Of a DNA stretch of 64,000 nt, positions 26,403 through 34,785 are shown piece by piece. This DNA is from Lachnospiraceae bacterium. Lineage in GTDB: Bacteria; Bacillota; Clostridia; Lachnospirales; Lachnospiraceae. Where the stretch lies: assembly GCA_022796795.1 (NCBI GenBank), contig JAAWJI010000009.1, forward strand, positions 30,966 to 94,965. Reading direction: 5' to 3'. Position 1 is the stretch's first letter, and the number at the start of each line of letters is the position of its first letter. The translations under genes were made by a program, and so were the position numbers. Under the pieces are notes generated by a model that did no database searches, was not told where the DNA came from, and saw nothing but the letters and a program-made list of their open reading frames with translations.

Positions 26403-27445
26403 TGAAAGCATATATATTGGAGGGGATTGCAGATCTTAGGTTGAAAGAAGTAGCTGTCCCTAAGCTGCGGCAAGGAGAGGTACTGGTGCAGGTAAAAGCC
26501 GCAGGAATCTGCGGATCAGATATTCCGAGAATCTATCAGACTGGTACCTACCATTTTCCCACCATACCTGGTCATGAATTTTCCGGTATTGTCAGGGAAA
26601 CCGGAGAAGGGATAGATCCTGTATGGAGAGAAAAACGGGTGGGAGTGTTTCCTTTGATCCCCTGTGGAGAATGTCTTCCATGCAAAAGAGTACACTATGA
26701 GATGTGCAGAAACTATAATTATCTGGGGTCCCGCACAGACGGCGGTTTTGCTGAGTATGTGGCTGTCCCTGTGTGGAATCTCATAGAACTGCCTGAGAAT
26801 GTGTCCTTTGAGGCAGCAGCCATGCTGGAGCCTATGGCGGTAGCTGTTCACGGCATGAGAAAGGCGGCTCCAAAGCCCTGGGAACAGGTTGTGGTCTGCG
26901 GGCTTGGCACTATAGGCATGCTGTTAGTAATGTTTTTGTTGGAGGCGGGGATTGACCGTCTGTTGGTGGTTGGTAACAAGGATTTTCAAAGGCAAGTGGC
27001 TATGGAATTTGGGATTCCAGGGGAAAATTATCTGGACAGCAGAGACAGAGATCTGGTGATATGGGTACTGGAACATACCAATCGTGAGGGGGCGGACGTA
27101 TTTTTTGATTGTGTCGGGAAGAATGAAGTGGTTGAGAGCGGGATTCGGGCGGCGGCTCCGGGAGGCAGGATACAGCTGGTAGGGAATCCAGCTACGGATA
27201 TGTGTCTGAAGAAGACGGTTTATTGGGAAATATTGCGGCGTCAGCTAACCATTCGGGGAAGCTGGAACTCCGCTTTTTGTCATGAGGAAAATGATGACTG
27301 GCAGTATGTCCTGAGAAGGCTTGAGCAGGGGAGGATTCAGTCGGAGCAGTTGATTACGCAGAGGGTTGGATTTGGTGAGTTAGAACATGGACTGGGGATT
27401 ATGCGGGATAAGACAGAGGATTATGTGAAGGTGATGATGAAATAG
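26402..27445 (+). CDS. TarJ-like zinc-dependent alcohol dehydrogenase
   Basis: 347 residues from ATG 26402, which overlaps the cytidylyltransferase stop (TGATG). It is a medium-chain dehydrogenase: catalytic zinc site GICGSDIPR and PGHEFSG, structural zinc cysteines C-x2-C-x2-C-x7-C in CGECLPCKRVHYEMC, and NAD(P)-binding GLGTIGMLLV. In this context the likely reaction is reduction of ribulose-5-phosphate to ribitol-5-phosphate for TarI-like activation; another polyol phosphate is possible. It ends the glycan locus. Confidence 0.75.
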   Translation: MKAYILEGIADLRLKEVAVPKLRQGEVLVQVKAAGICGSDIPRIYQTGTYHFPTIPGHEFSGIVRETGEGIDPVWREKRVGVFPLIPCGECLPCKRVHYEMCRNYNYLGSRTDGGFAEYVAVPVWNLIELPENVSFEAAAMLEPMAVAVHGMRKAAPKPWEQVVVCGLGTIGMLLVMFLLEAGIDRLLVVGNKDFQRQVAMEFGIPGENYLDSRDRDLVIWVLEHTNREGADVFFDCVGKNEVVESGIRAAAPGGRIQLVGNPATDMCLKKTVYWEILRRQLTIRGSWNSAFCHEENDDWQYVLRRLEQGRIQSEQLITQRVGFGELEHGLGIMRDKTEDYVKVMMK

Positions 27446-27594
27446 AGAAACATTAATAGATCTTTTTATTTCTCACATTTTCAAATTTCGTTAAAATTGT
27501 ATCCTAACTTTTTTGATTTTCGTTAAAAACCAACCCTATACTTTTTGGGATTTCGCGATATAATAAAAACAAAAGGGAATGGGCGGTATAAAAT

Positions 27595-28135
27595 ATGATT
27601 TTTCGAAGGAAGGTTTATGATAAGCTTTTAGAATGGAAGAATATATCCGCCGGCGCTTCTGCAGCATTGCTGGAGGGCGCCCGGCGTATTGGAAAAAGCA
27701 CTATAGTGGAAGAATTCGCAAATGCCCCAGGCTGTGGCAGCTTTTGCAGAAGGAAAAACATTTGCGCAAATAGACTTTATAAAGCGAAATATTCTGTCTC
27801 TTTATGAAGAGGATCTTGCAAAGTATGATGATGAGAATCATGAAAAGGCGTCCGTGGTCTACAAAACGATTCCGGAGCAGTTGGAAAATAAAAATTCACA
27901 TTTTAAGTTTTTCATAGTAAACAAAAATGCAAAGTATCAGAATTATGTGGATGCGGTCAGCTTTGTGGCGGAATCCATGATCGGAAATGAATGTATCCAT
28001 GTGACAAAACCGGAGCCAGTGCTGGAATTGTTTGCAGACAGGAGCAATTTTAAATTATATATGGGTGATACGGGGCTTTTGGTGAATCAGGATGGAATTT
28101 TATATATCCCTGTCTATATGACGATGCTGCTGTGA
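27595..28135 (+). pseudogene. AAA/DUF4143-type ATPase remnant
   Basis: The first frame carries a P-loop, EGARRIGKSTIVEEFA, after the family-typical start FRRKVYDKLLEWK. The next recognisable part (TFAQIDFIKRNILSLY, and later FKLYMGDTGLLV) lies in another frame and large internal segments are missing. Together these are fragments of the AAA ATPases with a DUF4143 C-terminus that are common as accessory genes. A TATAAT at 27559 may be its old promoter. It marks the border between the glycan locus and housekeeping DNA. Confidence 0.65.
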
Positions 28136-28202
28136 AAGGAATATTTGTCTGGCTGCGCGATTGCATTAGGGAGTACAAACAAAAACACAAAAACATAACG
28201 AG

Positions 28203-28258
28203 CACAAAAGCTTATAAACCTATTGCGGTTTCCAAGCTTTTGTGTTATGCTTATTTTT
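28203..28258 (+). terminator. Strong hairpin terminator after the ATPase remnant
   Basis: A perfect 11-bp stem (28203-28213 with 28234-28244) encloses a second 5-bp stem (28216-28220 with 28227-28231) and is followed by TTATGCTTATTTTT. It isolates comM from the accessory region. Confidence 0.75.
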
Positions 28259-28373
28259 AATAGGAAAGCTTTGCTTCATGCAGAGTATAGATTCTATCCG
28301 GCGTTCGCCGGGAATAATTCCGCAGTTGTATGTGTATGATGTAACAAATGTCCACAGAAAGGAGCGTACATTT

Positions 28374-30014
28374 TTGTTTGGAAAGGTATTATCCGCAGAT
28401 GTGCGGGGAATTGAGGGCTTCGGAGTGTCCGTGGAGGCGGATATCAGTGACGGCATGCCCATGTTTCTCATGGTGGGATATCTGGCGTCAGAGGTGCGGG
28501 AGGCCGGGGACCGGGTGCGCACGGCCTTAAAGAATTGCGGGGTGGTTCTACCCGCGAAACGGATTACCGTGAATCTGGCTCCGGCCAGCGTGAGGAAGGC
28601 TGGCTCCCGGTTCGATCTGCCCATTGCGGCGGCTCTTCTGGCCGCCCTGGGGCTTTTGGAGGCCCGCGATCTGTCGAAGGTACTGGTGGCCGGGGAATTG
28701 AGCCTGAATGGGGAAATTCACGGAATTTCCGGGATTCTGCCCATGGTGGAGTCGGCCAGGGATCTGGGCTGTAGCAGCTGTGTGGTGCCGCTGGCCAATA
28801 TGCGGGAGGCTTCCCTGGTTTCCGGGATTCAGGTATGGGGGATCCGCCATTTGAAGGAGCTTCTGCCGGAGCCGGAAAGCGGATTTAGCGGGAGAGGACG
28901 AAGGGAAATGGAGAAAAGTGAGGGGAGTGAGTCTGGATGGAACAAGGAAGGTTTATTTGACAGAGCCAGACAGGAGGAGAGGCTTTTCTCCAGGCTTTGC
29001 CGGGGAGAAGGAGCCAGGGAGGAGGACAGGCTTTTGGAGGATCCGGATTATGAGGTAGATTTTTCGGAGATCCATGGCCAGGAAAGCCTGAAACGGGCGT
29101 CCCAGGTGGCGGTGGCAGGCATGCACAATTTTCTCATGATCGGGCCTCCCGGCTCAGGAAAGACCATGGTAGCCCGGCGGATTCCCACCATTTTGCCGCC
29201 CCTTCGCGTGGAGGAGAGCCTGGAGCTGTCCAAGATTTACAGCATTGCAGGTCTTTTGTCCGGGTCGGACCCTCTGATCCGTCAGAGGCCCTTTCGGGCT
29301 CCTCACCACACCATTACCCCGGCGGCTTTGACAGGCGGCGGGCGGATTCCCATGCCAGGGGAAATTTCTCTGGGGACCCATGGGGTGCTTTTTCTGGACG
29401 AGCTGCCGGAATTTCAGAAGACGGCCCTGGAGATTTTGCGACAGCCTCTGGAGGAGGGGGAGGTGCGGATCTGCAGAAGCTATGGGACCTATGTGTATCC
29501 GGCCCGCTTCATGCTGGTGGGAGCTATGAATCCCTGCCGCTGCGGCTATTATCCCGATCGGAACCTGTGCAGGTGCGGAACCGAGGAGGTGAGGCGGTAT
29601 ATGGGACGTTTAAGCCAGCCCCTCCTGGATCGCATGGATATTTGTATGGAGGCGCCGCGGCTGTCCTATGAGGAGCTGACCAGCCGGGCGCCGGCAGAGA
29701 CCTCGGCAGAAATTCGCAGCCGGATGAAACGGGTGCATGCCCTGCAGCGGGAGAGATATGAGGGGACTCCCTGGCGTTTTAATTCAGATTTAAACGGAGC
29801 GGGGCTGGAAGAGTTCTGTCCTCTGGGAAAAAAGGAGCAAAAGCTTTTAAAGGATGCTTTTGAGAGGTTGCATTTAAGCGCCCGGGCGTATCACCGGATC
29901 ATTAAGGTGGCCCGCACCATCGCGGATCTGGAGGAGGCAAAACAGATCGGCTGCGGCCATCTTTTGGAGGCTGTTTGTTATCGGACCATGGATAAAAAAT
30001 TCGGAATAGGGTAA
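28374..30014 (+). CDS. comM: YifB/ComM-family Mg-chelatase-like AAA+ ATPase
   Basis: 546 residues from TTG 28374, eight bases after an AGAAAGGAG site, giving the usual N-terminus FGKVLSADVRGIEGFGVSVE. Residues 1-165 are the ChlI/Lon-like domain, followed by a charged linker of about 60 residues. The AAA+ module has Walker A GPPGSGKTMVARR and Walker B LFLDELPEF, and a C-terminal helical domain begins near MGRLSQPLLDRMD. Family members help branch migration during natural transformation or act as general AAA+ helicase-like factors. It lies directly upstream of dprA, a common pairing. Longer in-frame openings overlap the terminator and are rejected. Confidence 0.85.
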   Translation: MFGKVLSADVRGIEGFGVSVEADISDGMPMFLMVGYLASEVREAGDRVRTALKNCGVVLPAKRITVNLAPASVRKAGSRFDLPIAAALLAALGLLEARDLSKVLVAGELSLNGEIHGISGILPMVESARDLGCSSCVVPLANMREASLVSGIQVWGIRHLKELLPEPESGFSGRGRREMEKSEGSESGWNKEGLFDRARQEERLFSRLCRGEGAREEDRLLEDPDYEVDFSEIHGQESLKRASQVAVAGMHNFLMIGPPGSGKTMVARRIPTILPPLRVEESLELSKIYSIAGLLSGSDPLIRQRPFRAPHHTITPAALTGGGRIPMPGEISLGTHGVLFLDELPEFQKTALEILRQPLEEGEVRICRSYGTYVYPARFMLVGAMNPCRCGYYPDRNLCRCGTEEVRRYMGRLSQPLLDRMDICMEAPRLSYEELTSRAPAETSAEIRSRMKRVHALQRERYEGTPWRFNSDLNGAGLEEFCPLGKKEQKLLKDAFERLHLSARAYHRIIKVARTIADLEEAKQIGCGHLLEAVCYRTMDKKFGIG

Positions 30015-30076
30015 GTTTAGAAGTAAACTTCCTAATCTGCCATAATAGCGCCGTCAGGCGCTGTGAAAGGGGAAAC

Positions 30077-31162
30077 ATGGAGGCATATTGGTATTGGCTT
30101 TGTCATGAATTATATTTAGAGAGGAAATGGGCCAGAGAGCTTTTGCGTGCTTTTGGAAATCCCCGGGCTGTCTTTGAGGCGCCTGTAAAAGAGATCCGGA
30201 AGCTGTTTCCGGAGAAAACCCACCGGCATCTGGATATTTTGGAGGGGCGCAGGAGTTGGGATCCGGGGAAGGATCTGGAGAAGCAGAAAAAGACGGGAAT
30301 CCGGTTTTACAGCTGTGCCCACAGAGAGTTTCCCCAGATGCTTCGGGAGATTCCGGATGCACCTCTGGGTGTTTTTGTGAAGGGAAATTTGCCGGGAGAG
30401 CAGCGTGTTTCCGTGGCGGTAGTGGGCGCACGGGTTTGCAGCAGCTATGGACAGATGACGGCCCAGATGTTTGCAAAGGAGCTGGCGGCCGGGGGAGTGC
30501 AGATTATAAGCGGCATGGCAGCTGGTGTGGACGGCCATGCCCACAGAGGGGCCCTGGAGAGCAAAGGCCTTACCTTTGCTGTGCTGGGATGCGGGGTGGA
30601 CCGGTGCTATCCCAGGCAGAACCGGGATATTTACGAGGCGATTACGGAAAAGGGAGGAATTATCAGCGAATATCCTCCTGGAACGCCGCCTCTTCCCATG
30701 CTGTTTCCCCAGAGGAACCGTCTTATCAGCGGTTTAAGCCGGGCTGTGCTGGTAGTGGAGGCCCGGGAGAAAAGCGGCTCTCTCATCACAGCGGATCTGG
30801 CCCTGGAGCAGGGAAGAGAGGTGTTTGCAGTGCCCGGACGCATTTGCGACAGCTTAAGCCAGGGGTGTAACCGCCTGCTGCAGCAGGGGGCTGCAGTGGC
30901 CGTTTCCCCAGAGGAATTGCTTCAGAGCCTGGGAGTGGATCCGGGGAAAAGAGGCGGGCGCAAAAGAAAAAACAAAAAATCTCTTGAAAGCTCAGAGGAA
31001 TTGGTGTATAGTTGTCTGGGTTTGCAGGCGCAGCATTTGGAGGAGATCAGCAAAAAATGCGGTCTTCCGCTGATTCAGGTCATGAAGCTTCTGGTATCGC
31101 TGGAGCTTAAGGGATGTGCCTGCGAGGTACGGAAGAATTATTATAGCAGAGTACATGTATAA
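30077..31162 (+). CDS. dprA: DNA processing protein DprA
   Basis: 361 residues. After an N-terminal helical region comes the DprA Rossmann fold: VAVVGARVCSSYGQ, IISGMAAGVDGHAH, GCGVDRCYPRQN and FPQRNRLISGLSRAVLVVEA, with GSLITADLALEQGR later. The C-terminal 60 residues look like the winged-helix tail often found in DprA. DprA binds incoming single-stranded DNA and loads RecA during transformation. It starts after an AAAGGGGA site, 62 bp from comM, and precedes topA, as in many Firmicutes. Confidence 0.92.
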   Translation: MEAYWYWLCHELYLERKWARELLRAFGNPRAVFEAPVKEIRKLFPEKTHRHLDILEGRRSWDPGKDLEKQKKTGIRFYSCAHREFPQMLREIPDAPLGVFVKGNLPGEQRVSVAVVGARVCSSYGQMTAQMFAKELAAGGVQIISGMAAGVDGHAHRGALESKGLTFAVLGCGVDRCYPRQNRDIYEAITEKGGIISEYPPGTPPLPMLFPQRNRLISGLSRAVLVVEAREKSGSLITADLALEQGREVFAVPGRICDSLSQGCNRLLQQGAAVAVSPEELLQSLGVDPGKRGGRKRKNKKSLESSEELVYSCLGLQAQHLEEISKKCGLPLIQVMKLLVSLELKGCACEVRKNYYSRVHV

Positions 31163-31256
31163 CAGGACATTAGGGGCATAAGCCGTGTATGGCTTTGAAA
31201 CCCGTATATCGCTACAGCAAAGACATGGATCATGACGAGGCGGAAAGAGGATATTT

Positions 31257-33377
31257 ATGGCAAAATATTTAGTGATAGTGGAGTCTCCGGCAAAGGTGAA
31301 GACCATACAAAAATTTTTGGGCTCCAATTATGAGGTACTGGCCTCCCAGGGACATGTGAGGGACCTGCCTAAGAGTCAGCTGGGAATCGATGTAGAGAAT
31401 GACTACGAGCCTAAATATATTACAATTCGCGGAAAAGGGGATATTCTGGCCAAGCTGCGCAAAGAAGCAAAGAAAGCTGACCGGGTTTATCTTGCCACGG
31501 ACCCGGACCGGGAGGGAGAGGCGATTTCCTGGCATTTGTCCCAGGCGCTGAAGCTAGAGGACAGGAAAATGTATCGGATAAGCTTCAATGAAATCACCAA
31601 ATCCGCGGTGAAGGCTTCCTTAAAGCAGGCCCGGCAGATTGACATGGATCTGGTGGATGCCCAGCAGGCCAGAAGGATGCTGGACCGGATGGTGGGATAT
31701 CGGATCAGTCCTATTTTGTGGGCAAAGGTAAAGAGGGGCTTAAGCGCTGGCCGGGTGCAGTCTGTAGCTTTGCGTATTATTGCGGACCGGGAGGAGGAAA
31801 TTAACGCCTTTATTCCGGAGGAATACTGGACCTTGGACGCGTCGTTTCAGATTCCGGGGGAGAAAAAGCCTCTGACAGCGAAATTTTATGGCGTCGGAAG
31901 CAAGAAGCTTGCCATTCATTCCAAAGAGCAGATGGAAGGAATCCTGAGGGATCTGGAGGGAGCCTCCTATGCAGTGACGGATGTGAAGCGGGGAGAAAGG
32001 AGCAAGAAAGCGCCGCTGCCTTTTACCACCAGTACCCTGCAGCAGGAGGCATCCAAGACTTTGAATTTTTCCACCCAGAAGACCATGCGCCTGGCCCAGC
32101 AGCTCTATGAGGGCGTGGATATTAAGGGAAACGGAACCGTGGGTATTATTACCTATCTGCGTACAGATTCCACCCGGGTTTCCGAGGAAGCGCAGCAGAA
32201 CACCCGGACTTATATTAAGGAACAGTATGGGGAGGAATATGTATCCCAGGCTCAGGGGACAAAAGCCAGCGGAAAGAAGATCCAGGATGCCCATGAAGCG
32301 ATCCGGCCCACAGATATTACCCGGACGCCCAGCGTCATGAAAGATTCTTTGAGCAGAGACCAGCTGCGGCTGTATCAGCTGATCTGGAAGCGGTTTATGG
32401 CCAGCCAGATGGCGGAGGCGGTCTATGAGACGGCCCAGGTAAAGATCGACGCCAGCCTGGTGGAAGGAAGGATTCAGGAGAAGACAGAAGGGGAGGAGAA
32501 GGGCTACCGTTTTACGGTGTCTGCCTCGAAAATCAAGTTTGACGGATTTCTCTCCGTGTATGTTCAGGAGGAAGAGGAAAAGCCGGAGAGCAATATGCTG
32601 GCAAAGGGACTGGATCGGGATACGGTTCTGGAACTTTTGGATTTTGACAAAAAGCAGCATTTTACCCAGCCTCCTGCTCACTATACAGAGGCGGCCCTGG
32701 TTAAGACCCTGGAGGAGCTGGGGATTGGACGTCCCAGCACCTATGCCCCCACGATCACCACCATCATTGCCCGCAGGTATGTGGCAAAGGAAAACCGCAA
32801 CCTGTATCTCACCGAGCTGGGAGAGGTAGTCAACAATATGATGAAGCAGGCGTTTCCCAGTATTGTGGAGGTGGATTTTACCGCCAATATGGAGGGCCTT
32901 TTGGACTGCGTGGAGGAGGGAACAGTCAGCTGGAAGACTGTGGTGGAGAATTTCTATCCGGACCTGGAGGAAGCCGTGCAGAAGGCGGAAAAAGAGCTGG
33001 AGGAAATCAAGATTGAGGATGAGGTCACGGATGTGATCTGCGAGGAATGTGGGCGGAACATGGTTATTAAATATGGCCCCCACGGCCGGTTCCTGGCCTG
33101 TCCTGGTTTTCCCGAGTGCCGCAATACTAAGCCTTATCTGGAGAAGATTGGAGTGCCCTGTCCCTTGTGCGGCAAGGAAGTGGTGCTGCGCAAGTCCAAG
33201 AAGGGCAGGAAATATTACGGCTGTGAGGACAATCCGGAATGCTCTTTTATGTCCTGGCAGCGGCCCTCAAAGGAGAAGTGTCCCCGATGCGGCGGATATA
33301 TGGTTGAGAAGGGAGCAAAGCTGGCCTGTGCGGATGAGACCTGCGGATTCCGCATGAATCGGGAGAAAGAGGAGTAG
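31257..33377 (+). CDS. topA: DNA topoisomerase I (type IA)
   Basis: 706 residues. The N-terminal TOPRIM domain has VIVESPAKVKTI and the acidic triad in TDPDREGEAISWH. The catalytic tyrosine is in GIITYLRTDSTRVS. Later conserved parts include EAIRPTD and TEAALVKTLEELGIGRPSTY. Three C-terminal zinc ribbons follow (CEECGRNM, CPLCGKEV, CPRCGGYM), the normal clostridial number. It relaxes negative supercoils. The start at 31257 has a GAAAGAGG site. Confidence 0.96.
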   Translation: MAKYLVIVESPAKVKTIQKFLGSNYEVLASQGHVRDLPKSQLGIDVENDYEPKYITIRGKGDILAKLRKEAKKADRVYLATDPDREGEAISWHLSQALKLEDRKMYRISFNEITKSAVKASLKQARQIDMDLVDAQQARRMLDRMVGYRISPILWAKVKRGLSAGRVQSVALRIIADREEEINAFIPEEYWTLDASFQIPGEKKPLTAKFYGVGSKKLAIHSKEQMEGILRDLEGASYAVTDVKRGERSKKAPLPFTTSTLQQEASKTLNFSTQKTMRLAQQLYEGVDIKGNGTVGIITYLRTDSTRVSEEAQQNTRTYIKEQYGEEYVSQAQGTKASGKKIQDAHEAIRPTDITRTPSVMKDSLSRDQLRLYQLIWKRFMASQMAEAVYETAQVKIDASLVEGRIQEKTEGEEKGYRFTVSASKIKFDGFLSVYVQEEEEKPESNMLAKGLDRDTVLELLDFDKKQHFTQPPAHYTEAALVKTLEELGIGRPSTYAPTITTIIARRYVAKENRNLYLTELGEVVNNMMKQAFPSIVEVDFTANMEGLLDCVEEGTVSWKTVVENFYPDLEEAVQKAEKELEEIKIEDEVTDVICEECGRNMVIKYGPHGRFLACPGFPECRNTKPYLEKIGVPCPLCGKEVVLRKSKKGRKYYGCEDNPECSFMSWQRPSKEKCPRCGGYMVEKGAKLACADETCGFRMNREKEE

Positions 33378-33391
33378 GGCGCTGGCTGCTA

Positions 33392-33468
33392 GTTCAGCCC
33401 ACAGAGCAACTGTCAAATTCGAGCGAGCTGGATTTGCAGCCGTCTGCGGGCTGACCGAACTGATTTTT
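33392..33468 (+). terminator. Hairpin terminator of topA
   Basis: A 10-bp stem with one A-C mismatch (33396-33405 with 33443-33452), extended by GTTC/GAAC, is followed by TGATTTTT. It lies between topA and codY, so codY probably has its own promoter. Confidence 0.5.
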
Positions 33469-33477
33469 CAGATTTTT
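33463..33477 (+). promoter_or_regulatory. Weak CodY-box-like site before codY
   Basis: ATTTTTCAGATTTTT matches the published CodY consensus (AATTTTCWGAAAATT) at 11 of 15 positions. It could support autoregulation, but in AT-rich DNA four mismatches are not decisive. Confidence 0.3.
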
Positions 33478-33541
33478 ACAAAAAATGATTGAAAATTGAA
33501 AAACTCTGTGTTAGGATGAAATAACAGGGAGGAATATTCAG

Positions 33542-34318
33542 ATGAGTGTACAATTACTAGATAAGACCAGGAAGATCAACAAATTGCTGCACAACAACAA
33601 TTCCAGCAAGGTGGTATTCAATGATATCTGCCAGGTGCTGACGGATATTCTGGATTCCAATGTGTTGGTCATCAGTAAGAAAGGGAAAGTGCTGGGAGTC
33701 AGCTGCTGTCCGGGTGTTCCGGAAATTCATGAGCTGATTGTGGACCAGGTGGGCGGTCATATTGACAGTTTGCTGAATGAGCGCCTGTTGAGTATTCTTT
33801 CCACGAAGGAAAATGTGAATCTTAAGACTCTGGGATTTGTGTCGGAAAATGTAGGTCAGTATCAGGCGATCATCACTCCCATTGATATTGCAGGGGAGCG
33901 CCTGGGTACGCTGTTCCTCTACAAGCAGGATCTGCAGTATGATATTGACGATATTATTTTGAGCGAGTACGGCACTACTGTGGTTGGCCTGGAGATGATG
34001 CGTTCCGTGAATGAGGAAAACGCAGAAGAGTCCCGGAAAGTGCAGATTGTCAAGTCTGCCATTAGTACTCTGTCCTTCTCAGAGCTGGAGGCCATTATTC
34101 ATATTTTCGACGAGCTGGATGGGGATGAGGGAATCCTGGTAGCCAGCAGGATCGCAGACAGTGTGGGGATTACCCGCTCTGTGATTGTCAATGCCCTGCG
34201 GAAGTTTGAGAGCGCCGGCGTGATTGAATCCCGTTCTTCAGGGATGAAGGGGACCTATATTAAGGTAGTCAATGACGTGGTATTTGAGGAGCTGGCCAGA
34301 CTGAAACAGAAGAAGTAA
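33542..34318 (+). CDS. codY: GTP- and branched-chain-amino-acid-sensing repressor CodY
   Basis: 258 residues, the family length. Residues 1-155 form the GAF domain that binds isoleucine, leucine and valine. The C-terminal winged helix holds the nearly invariant recognition region ASRIADSVGITRSVIVNALR followed by KFESAGVIESRS and MKGTYIKV. It represses biosynthetic genes when amino acids and GTP are plentiful. A good CodY-box match stands before the adjacent fatty-acid operon (34425-34439). Confidence 0.97.
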   Translation: MSVQLLDKTRKINKLLHNNNSSKVVFNDICQVLTDILDSNVLVISKKGKVLGVSCCPGVPEIHELIVDQVGGHIDSLLNERLLSILSTKENVNLKTLGFVSENVGQYQAIITPIDIAGERLGTLFLYKQDLQYDIDDIILSEYGTTVVGLEMMRSVNEENAEESRKVQIVKSAISTLSFSELEAIIHIFDELDGDEGILVASRIADSVGITRSVIVNALRKFESAGVIESRSSGMKGTYIKVVNDVVFEELARLKQKK

Positions 34319-34336
34319 CTTAAAACGTGTCTTAGA

Positions 34337-34369
34337 AACGGCGTAGCCTGTGGGTTGCGTCGTTTTTTT
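34337..34369 (+). terminator. Intrinsic terminator of codY
   Basis: An 8-bp stem with G-T pairs (34337-34344 with 34357-34364) runs into a seven-T tract. Confidence 0.8.
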
Positions 34370-34370
34370 G

Positions 34371-34417
34371 TACCCTCAGTGGACAAGGGGCGTGTATCCC
34401 CTTGTCCACTAAGGGTA
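34371..34417. repeat. 20-bp palindrome with 7-nt loop between codY and the fab operon
   Basis: 34371-34390 pairs with 34398-34417 at 19 of 20 positions. No T-run follows on the plus strand. It does not fit the FapR or FabT operators. It may be a second terminator, an RNA-stability element, or a dispersed palindromic repeat. Confidence 0.7.
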
Positions 34418-34424
34418 TCCAGAG

Positions 34425-34503
34425 AAATTTTAGAAAATTTTTATAATTTGGAACGCCTGGGGAACAGATCGGGACAATGGGAGGAACAGCATATTGGTAT
34501 AAT
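34425..34503 (+). promoter_or_regulatory. fab operon promoter region with CodY box
   Basis: AAATTTTAGAAAATT (34425-34439) differs from the CodY consensus at two of 15 positions. About 55 bp downstream is an extended -10 element, TGGTATAAT (TATAAT at 34498-34503), with no strong -35. The acpP start is 57 bp beyond. CodY binding upstream of such a promoter could tie membrane synthesis to nutrient state. This is inferred from sequence match only. Confidence 0.6.
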
Positions 34504-34559
34504 GGGTAATAACAGGCAGGAAACCCCTGTCTGAAAAACAGGATTTGGAGGTATGTATC

Positions 34560-34781
34560 ATGTATTTTGATATGATCGCTAAAATTGTATCGGAGCGTAC
34601 TGGCTGCGATGTTTCTGCAGTAAAGCCGGAGAGCACCTTTTCTGAGCTTGGCATTGATTCCCTTGACACCGTGGAGCTGCTGATGAATCTGGAGGATGAG
34701 ATCGGCATGGAAATCGAGTTAAATCAAAAGGTGGAGACCATTGACGATCTGGATCAGTTTATCCAGAGCAAACAGGGGTAA
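34560..34781 (+). CDS. acpP: Acyl carrier protein
   Basis: 73 residues from ATG 34560, after GGAGG at 34546-34550. The acidic four-helix protein carries the phosphopantetheine serine in GIDSLDTVELLM. It carries the growing acyl chain and is the first gene of the fatty-acid operon. The TTG at 34545 is rejected because it overlaps the ribosome site. Confidence 0.95.
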   Translation: MYFDMIAKIVSERTGCDVSAVKPESTFSELGIDSLDTVELLMNLEDEIGMEIELNQKVETIDDLDQFIQSKQG

Positions 34782-34785
34782 TTTT

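Noticed and set aside
28242..28373. Longer start for comM
   Set aside because: It would begin within the upstream terminator and lacks a ribosome site, whereas TTG 28374 has one and gives the family N-terminus.
30256..30870. 204-residue frame inside dprA
   Set aside because: Glycine-rich shadow in another frame of dprA with no domain.
31740..33083. 447-residue open frame on the minus strand of topA
   Set aside because: It is the antisense shadow of a certain gene, has no ribosome site and matches no family.
34371..34417. Palindrome as FapR or FabT operator
   Set aside because: The sequence does not resemble either operator consensus and no such regulator gene is present in the window.
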